NCBI GenBank assembly: GCA_964568735.1
Contig: CAZMRF010000017.1
Span: 15,049-79,048 of the forward strand
Length of the DNA stretch: 64,000 nt
Source: CAZMRF01 sp964568735
Lineage (GTDB): Bacteria > Acidobacteriota > Polarisedimenticolia > JACPZX01
Direction: 5' to 3'
A program made the translations under genes and the position numbers. Positions within the stretch are counted from its first letter, which is position 1; each line of letters begins with the position of its first letter. This document shows, one piece after another, positions 60,298 through 64,000 of the stretch. The notes beneath the pieces are model-generated. The model searched no databases. It had not been told where the DNA came from and saw nothing but the letters and a program-made list of their open reading frames with translations.

Positions 60298-60307
60298 AGT
60301 GAGTCAA
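60279..60307 (-). promoter_or_regulatory. Consensus sigma70 promoter of the RiPP operon
   Basis: TTGACT (60307-60302) and TATATT (60284-60279) are separated by 17 bp on the minus strand. Upstream, 60311-60368 has several cgttt units and a 10-bp palindrome gtttcgaaac (60359-60368), possible operator sequence. The 161-bp gap 60298-60458 holds no gene. Confidence 0.65.
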
Positions 60308-60458
60308 AGACGTTTTTCCGATCTTTCGCACTGCGAGGCTCGTTTCAGAACGTTTCTCGTTTCGAAACCTGACCGGAACGACGAGCTCTTCGAGCTGCGT
60401 TCGCGATCGAATCGGATCAAGCAGAACGAGTCCATGCATTCCCGTGCCTCGCCTCGAC

Positions 60459-62309
60459 TCATCTCCGCGTGGCGGAGTCGGGTTTCTCGCGGCTGGCTCC
60501 GATCTCCTGATTCTCCGAACGTCTGAGATGCTCCATGATCCGGGAGGCCAGCTTGGGGCCGACCTCCGATGCGAGCCCCGCCTCGGGTGCCTCCCGGATC
60601 CCCCGGAGGGATCCGAATACCCTGAGAAGCTTCCGGGCCGTCGCGTCGCCGACTCCCGGGATCTCCGTCAGGGCCGAGGCGATTGTCCGCCTGGACCGGA
60701 GCCGGCGATGATATGTGACCGCGAAGCGGTGGGCTTCGTCCCGTATCCTCTGAACAAGATGCAGGATGGGCGAGGCTCCTTCGAGGCGGATGGGCTCCTC
60801 TCGGCCGGGGACGAAGAGCAGCTCCTCCCGCTTGGCCAGCGCCGCCACCGGTACGGGGGGGAGGCCGGCTCTCCCCAGCGCCTCCAGCGCCGCCCCTAGC
60901 TGCCCCTTCCCGCCGTCGATAAGGATGAGGTCGGGCAGGTTCTTCCCCTCGCGCAGGACCCGGGAGTAGCGCCGGCCGACGACCTCCCGCATGGACGCGT
61001 AGTCGTCCACTCCGGCCACCGAGCGCACGCGGAAGCGCCGGTAGTCGGAACGGCGGGGGCGCCCCCCTTCCCACACCACCATCGAGGCCACCGTCTCGGC
61101 GCCCTGCGTGTGGGAGATGTCGAAGGCCTCGATCCTGTAGGGAACCTCGGGCAGCCCCAGCAGCTCTTGAAGTCCTTCCAGTACCAGCGCGCCGTGCGTG
61201 TGGGTGGAGCGGAACCTCGACTCGAAGGCCAGGGCCGCGTTCCGGGCCACCATCTCCATGAACTTCCGCTTCACCCCTCGATGAGGGACCTTGATCCTGA
61301 CGGGGCTTCCCCTCAGCTCCGAGAGCCAGCTCTGGATGAGCTCCCGCCCCTCCGGCTCCCGGCCCAGGTAGACCTCGGCCGGCACATCCGTGCCCGACCC
61401 GTAGTAACGCTCGAGCACCTCCCCCATGAGCTTCGTGTCCGATTCCTCCAGGTCGTCGAAGGAGAACTCGCGGCGCGCCTGCACGAGTCCCTTGCGCATC
61501 ACGAAGAGCTGCACCACCCCCTCGCGCCCCTCCCGGTGGAAATCGAAGAAGTCCTGGTCCTCGAGGCCGACGCTCGCCATGTGCTGCTTCTGGCCGGAGG
61601 CGCGGATCGTCCGGATGAGATCCCTGTACCGGGCGGCGCGCTCGTAGGCCTCACTCCCCGAGGCCTCGATCATTCTCCTCTCCAGCGACTCCGTCAGCGC
61701 CGCGTCCCGTCCCGTCAGGAAGAGCTCCGCATCCTTGACGGCCTGCCGGTACTCGCCCTGCTCCACCAGGCCGGCGCAGGGGGCGAGGCACTGGTCGAGC
61801 TGGTAGTAGAGGCAGGGGCGGGGCCGGGATCCGTCCAGGCGTTCGTGGCATGTCGCCACGCCGAAGAAGCGGGCGACCATCTTGGTGTTGCGGCGGGCAT
61901 GGGCGGCTGGCAGGTAGGGGCCGAAGTAGAGGTTCCCGTCCTGCCGTGCCTTTCGAACGAGGGTCAGGCGTGGAAAAGGGTCTTTCACCGTGAGCTTCAG
62001 GTAGGGGAAGTTCTTGTCGTCCCGGAGCAGCGTGTTGTAGCGCGGGAGATCCTTCTTGATGAGGTTGTTCTCCAGGATGAGGGCTTCGACCTCCGAGCCG
62101 GTGAGGATCACCTCGAGCGACGCGGCCTCCGAGACCATCCGCGCGATCTTGGTCCCCAGCCTCGCCGGGTCCTGCGTGTAGGAGCGGACCCTTTCCCGGA
62201 GCGACAGGGCCTTCCCGATATAGAGCGCCTCCCCGCCCCCCGCTCGGAAGATGTAGCAGCCGGGCTGGGCGGGGAGATCCCTGATCCGGGCGACGAGCGC
62301 CTCATCCAT
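60459..62309 (-). CDS. uvrC: Excinuclease ABC subunit C
   Basis: A 616-residue UvrC of full length. The GIY-YIG nuclease starts with PGCYIFRAGGGEALYIGKAL. A Cys-rich region follows (CLYYQLDQCLAPC). The C-terminal RNase H-like nuclease includes IEAFDISHTQGAETVASMVV and ILIDGGKGQLGAALEAL, and a helix-hairpin-helix region closes (LTEIPGVGDATARKLLRVFG). It makes both incisions around UvrB-bound lesions. Its ATG overlaps the uvrB stop by 8 nt. Confidence 0.97.
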   Translation of the reverse strand: MDEALVARIRDLPAQPGCYIFRAGGGEALYIGKALSLRERVRSYTQDPARLGTKIARMVSEAASLEVILTGSEVEALILENNLIKKDLPRYNTLLRDDKNFPYLKLTVKDPFPRLTLVRKARQDGNLYFGPYLPAAHARRNTKMVARFFGVATCHERLDGSRPRPCLYYQLDQCLAPCAGLVEQGEYRQAVKDAELFLTGRDAALTESLERRMIEASGSEAYERAARYRDLIRTIRASGQKQHMASVGLEDQDFFDFHREGREGVVQLFVMRKGLVQARREFSFDDLEESDTKLMGEVLERYYGSGTDVPAEVYLGREPEGRELIQSWLSELRGSPVRIKVPHRGVKRKFMEMVARNAALAFESRFRSTHTHGALVLEGLQELLGLPEVPYRIEAFDISHTQGAETVASMVVWEGGRPRRSDYRRFRVRSVAGVDDYASMREVVGRRYSRVLREGKNLPDLILIDGGKGQLGAALEALGRAGLPPVPVAALAKREELLFVPGREEPIRLEGASPILHLVQRIRDEAHRFAVTYHRRLRSRRTIASALTEIPGVGDATARKLLRVFGSLRGIREAPEAGLASEVGPKLASRIMEHLRRSENQEIGASREKPDSATRR

Positions 62310-64000
62310 AGAGGACCTGCCGGCTGAGGAAGTGGATCCGGTCCCTGATCTCCGCGGCCTCCTCGAACTCGAGCGCCTCCGCGCGCTCGCGCATCTTCGC
62401 CCGCAGCCTTGCGATCTCCGCTTCGAGCTCCTCGACGCTCCGGAAGGACTCCGCCACCTTCAAGGCTCCGGGCTCCCGCTCGACCTTCACGTAGTCCGCC
62501 TCCGAGATGCGAGAGAGCAGATCATCCACGGGCTTGACGATGCTCTCGGGAGTGATCCCGTGCTCGGCGTTGTAGGCGCTCTGGACTTCCCTCCTCCGGC
62601 TCATCTCCTCGACGGCCTCCCGGAGCGAGTCCGTCATCCGGTCGGCGTAGAGGATCACGCGCCCGTGGATGTTGCGCGCCGCCCGCCCGGACGTCTGGAT
62701 CAGGGAGGATCGGCTCCTGAGAAAGCCCTCCTTGTCGGCGTCCAGGACCGCCACGAGCGAGACTTCGGGAAGGTCGAGGCCCTCACGAAGCAGGTTCACG
62801 CCCACGAGGACGTCGTGGGTGCCCAGCCGCAGCTCTCGGAGGATCCGGATCCTCTCGAGCGTGTCGATGTCCGAGTGGAGGTAGGCGACCTTCAAGTCCA
62901 GCTCCCTGTAGTAGTCGCAGAGATCCTCCGCCATCCGTTTCGTGAGGGTCGAGACGAGGACGCGGCCGCCCGAGGCGACCCGCTCGCGGATCTCCGCCAG
63001 GAGATCGTCGACCTGGCTCCTGACGGGGCGGATCAGGACCTCGGGATCCACGAGGCCGGTCGGCCGGATGAGCTGCTCGACGACCAGCCCCTCCGCCTTC
63101 TGCAGCTCGTAGGGCCCCGGGGTCGCCGAGATGTAGGTGACCTGCCCCACCCGCTCGTTGAACTCGTCGAAGGTCAGGGGTCTGTTGTCGAGCGCCGAGG
63201 GCAGGCGGAACCCGTAATCCACGAGCACCTGCTTGCGGGAGCGATCCCCGTGGAACATGCCGCGGACCTGGGGGATCGTCTGGTGGCTCTCGTCGACGAT
63301 GACGAGGGCGTCGGCGGGCAGGTAGTCCATGAGCGTGGGAGGCGGCATGCCCGGCGCCCTTCCCGTGAGGTGGCGGGAGTAGTTCTCGATCCCGTGGCAG
63401 TAGCCGGTCTCCTGGATCATCTCGAGGTCGAAGAGCGTGCGCTGCTGGAGCCTCTGCGCCTCCAGGAGCTTGCCCGCCGCCTTCAGGGTCTCCAGCCTCT
63501 CCCCCAGCTCCGCACGGATGCTCTCCTGGGCCGCGAGCAGCTTCTCGCGAGGCGTCACGTAGTGGCTGTTGGGATAGATGGGGACCCGCTCCAGCGGCTC
63601 GATCGTCACCCCTCGAAGCGGATCGACGGCGGAGAGCGACTCGATCTCGTCGCCCCACAGCTCGACGCGGATCGCCCTTTCCTCGTAGGAGGGATAGATC
63701 TCCACCACGTCCCCCCGCACGCGGAAGGAGCCGCGCACGAGCTCGTTCTGCTTCCGCTCGTACTGGATGTCCACGAGCTTGCGAAGGATCGACTCGCGCG
63801 ACATCCGCGCGCCGCGGGCCAGCATGAGGAGCATCCCGTGGTAGGCCTCGGGGGATCCCAGGCCGTAGATGCAGCTCACCGAGGCCACGACGATGACGTC
63901 CCGCCGCTCGAACAGGGATCGCGTGGCCGAGTGGCGCAGCTTGTCGATCTCGTCGTTGATGCTCGCGTCCTTCTCGATGTAGGTGTCGCTCGAAGGGACG
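62302..64000 (-). CDS. uvrB: Excinuclease ABC subunit B, 5' end outside window
   Basis: The frame is open to the right edge, giving 566 codons. The first visible residues are the UvrB landmark PSSDTYIEKDASINDEIDKL, followed by VASVSCIYGLGSPEAYH. Helicase motifs include VIVDESHQTIPQVRGMFHGD, RVLVSTLTKRMAEDLCDYYR and LVAVLDADKEGFLRSRSSLI. A UVR domain (LEFEEAAEIRDRIHFLSRQV) ends the protein. About 110 N-terminal residues with Walker A are missing. It verifies damage and recruits UvrC, whose gene follows directly. Confidence 0.97.
   Translation of the reverse strand, partial: VPSSDTYIEKDASINDEIDKLRHSATRSLFERRDVIVVASVSCIYGLGSPEAYHGMLLMLARGARMSRESILRKLVDIQYERKQNELVRGSFRVRGDVVEIYPSYEERAIRVELWGDEIESLSAVDPLRGVTIEPLERVPIYPNSHYVTPREKLLAAQESIRAELGERLETLKAAGKLLEAQRLQQRTLFDLEMIQETGYCHGIENYSRHLTGRAPGMPPPTLMDYLPADALVIVDESHQTIPQVRGMFHGDRSRKQVLVDYGFRLPSALDNRPLTFDEFNERVGQVTYISATPGPYELQKAEGLVVEQLIRPTGLVDPEVLIRPVRSQVDDLLAEIRERVASGGRVLVSTLTKRMAEDLCDYYRELDLKVAYLHSDIDTLERIRILRELRLGTHDVLVGVNLLREGLDLPEVSLVAVLDADKEGFLRSRSSLIQTSGRAARNIHGRVILYADRMTDSLREAVEEMSRRREVQSAYNAEHGITPESIVKPVDDLLSRISEADYVKVEREPGALKVAESFRSVEELEAEIARLRAKMRERAEALEFEEAAEIRDRIHFLSRQVLYG

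Overview
A GC-rich, densely packed bacterial window. The tandem TPR/sulfatase-like lipoproteins, the complete Bat (aerotolerance) operon, the domain fused to methylmalonyl-CoA epimerase and the Fn3-rich secreted proteins suggest an uncultured, aerobic, Gram-negative-type lineage such as Acidobacteriota. This taxonomic guess rests on gene style only. A run of 10 N at 20788-20797 shows that the sequence comes from a scaffolded draft assembly. I saw no rRNA, tRNA, CRISPR array or transposase gene.

Layout. 1-5.5 kb: a truncated DUF255 thioredoxin-fold protein, a GAF-GGDEF diguanylate cyclase, an ornithine cyclodeaminase homologue and a MazEF toxin-antitoxin pair with a recognisable promoter. 5.6-9.0 kb (minus strand): an operon of acyl-CoA dehydrogenase, meaB, methylmalonyl-CoA epimerase and an FHA protein, with every junction a GTGA overlap; it belongs to acyl-CoA/propionate-type metabolism. 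9.3-19.0 kb (minus): moxR, DUF58, a DUF4381-like gene, batA, a batB-batC fusion, batD, a batE-like lipoprotein gene and hemW. 19.2-25.4 kb (plus): a chemotaxis operon cheR-mcp-cheW-cheY-cheA-cheC-cheD, with the mcp interrupted by the assembly gap. 25.5-35 kb: thioredoxin (minus), then rsmA, RNase J, ftsK and two GT39-type membrane glycosyltransferases (plus), facing RNase III and a large multi-spanning TPR protein (minus).

39.3-45.6 kb (minus) holds five secreted-protein genes that form two unrecognised paralogous families, three Cys-rich and two smaller, with a sigma70-like promoter in front and a strong hairpin terminator inside. 45.7-51.4 kb holds two more exported or membrane proteins and a pair of sulfatase-fold/TPR lipoproteins expressed from a divergent promoter region.

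The most interesting part is 51.4-60.3 kb (minus). A consensus promoter leads into an S26-type peptidase, an HPr-kinase-like protein, a PqqD-type RiPP recognition element and a radical SAM protein with an abbreviated SPASM region. These are followed by three tiny genes (38, 38 and 45 codons) that encode clearly homologous two-cysteine peptides, and then by a 1470-residue C25 (gingipain-type) peptidase and an ECF sigma factor. I read this as a RiPP biosynthetic locus. A 5' remnant of a second C25 peptidase gene lies behind the middle peptide at the same spacing (95 versus 96 nt), so the peptide-peptidase unit seems to have been duplicated and then to have decayed. The window ends with uvrC and a truncated uvrB.

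A second structural novelty is a pair of about 115-bp intergenic elements (16951-17070 and 25415-25526). They share a conserved 80-bp core, and their closing stems differ in sequence but keep pairing.
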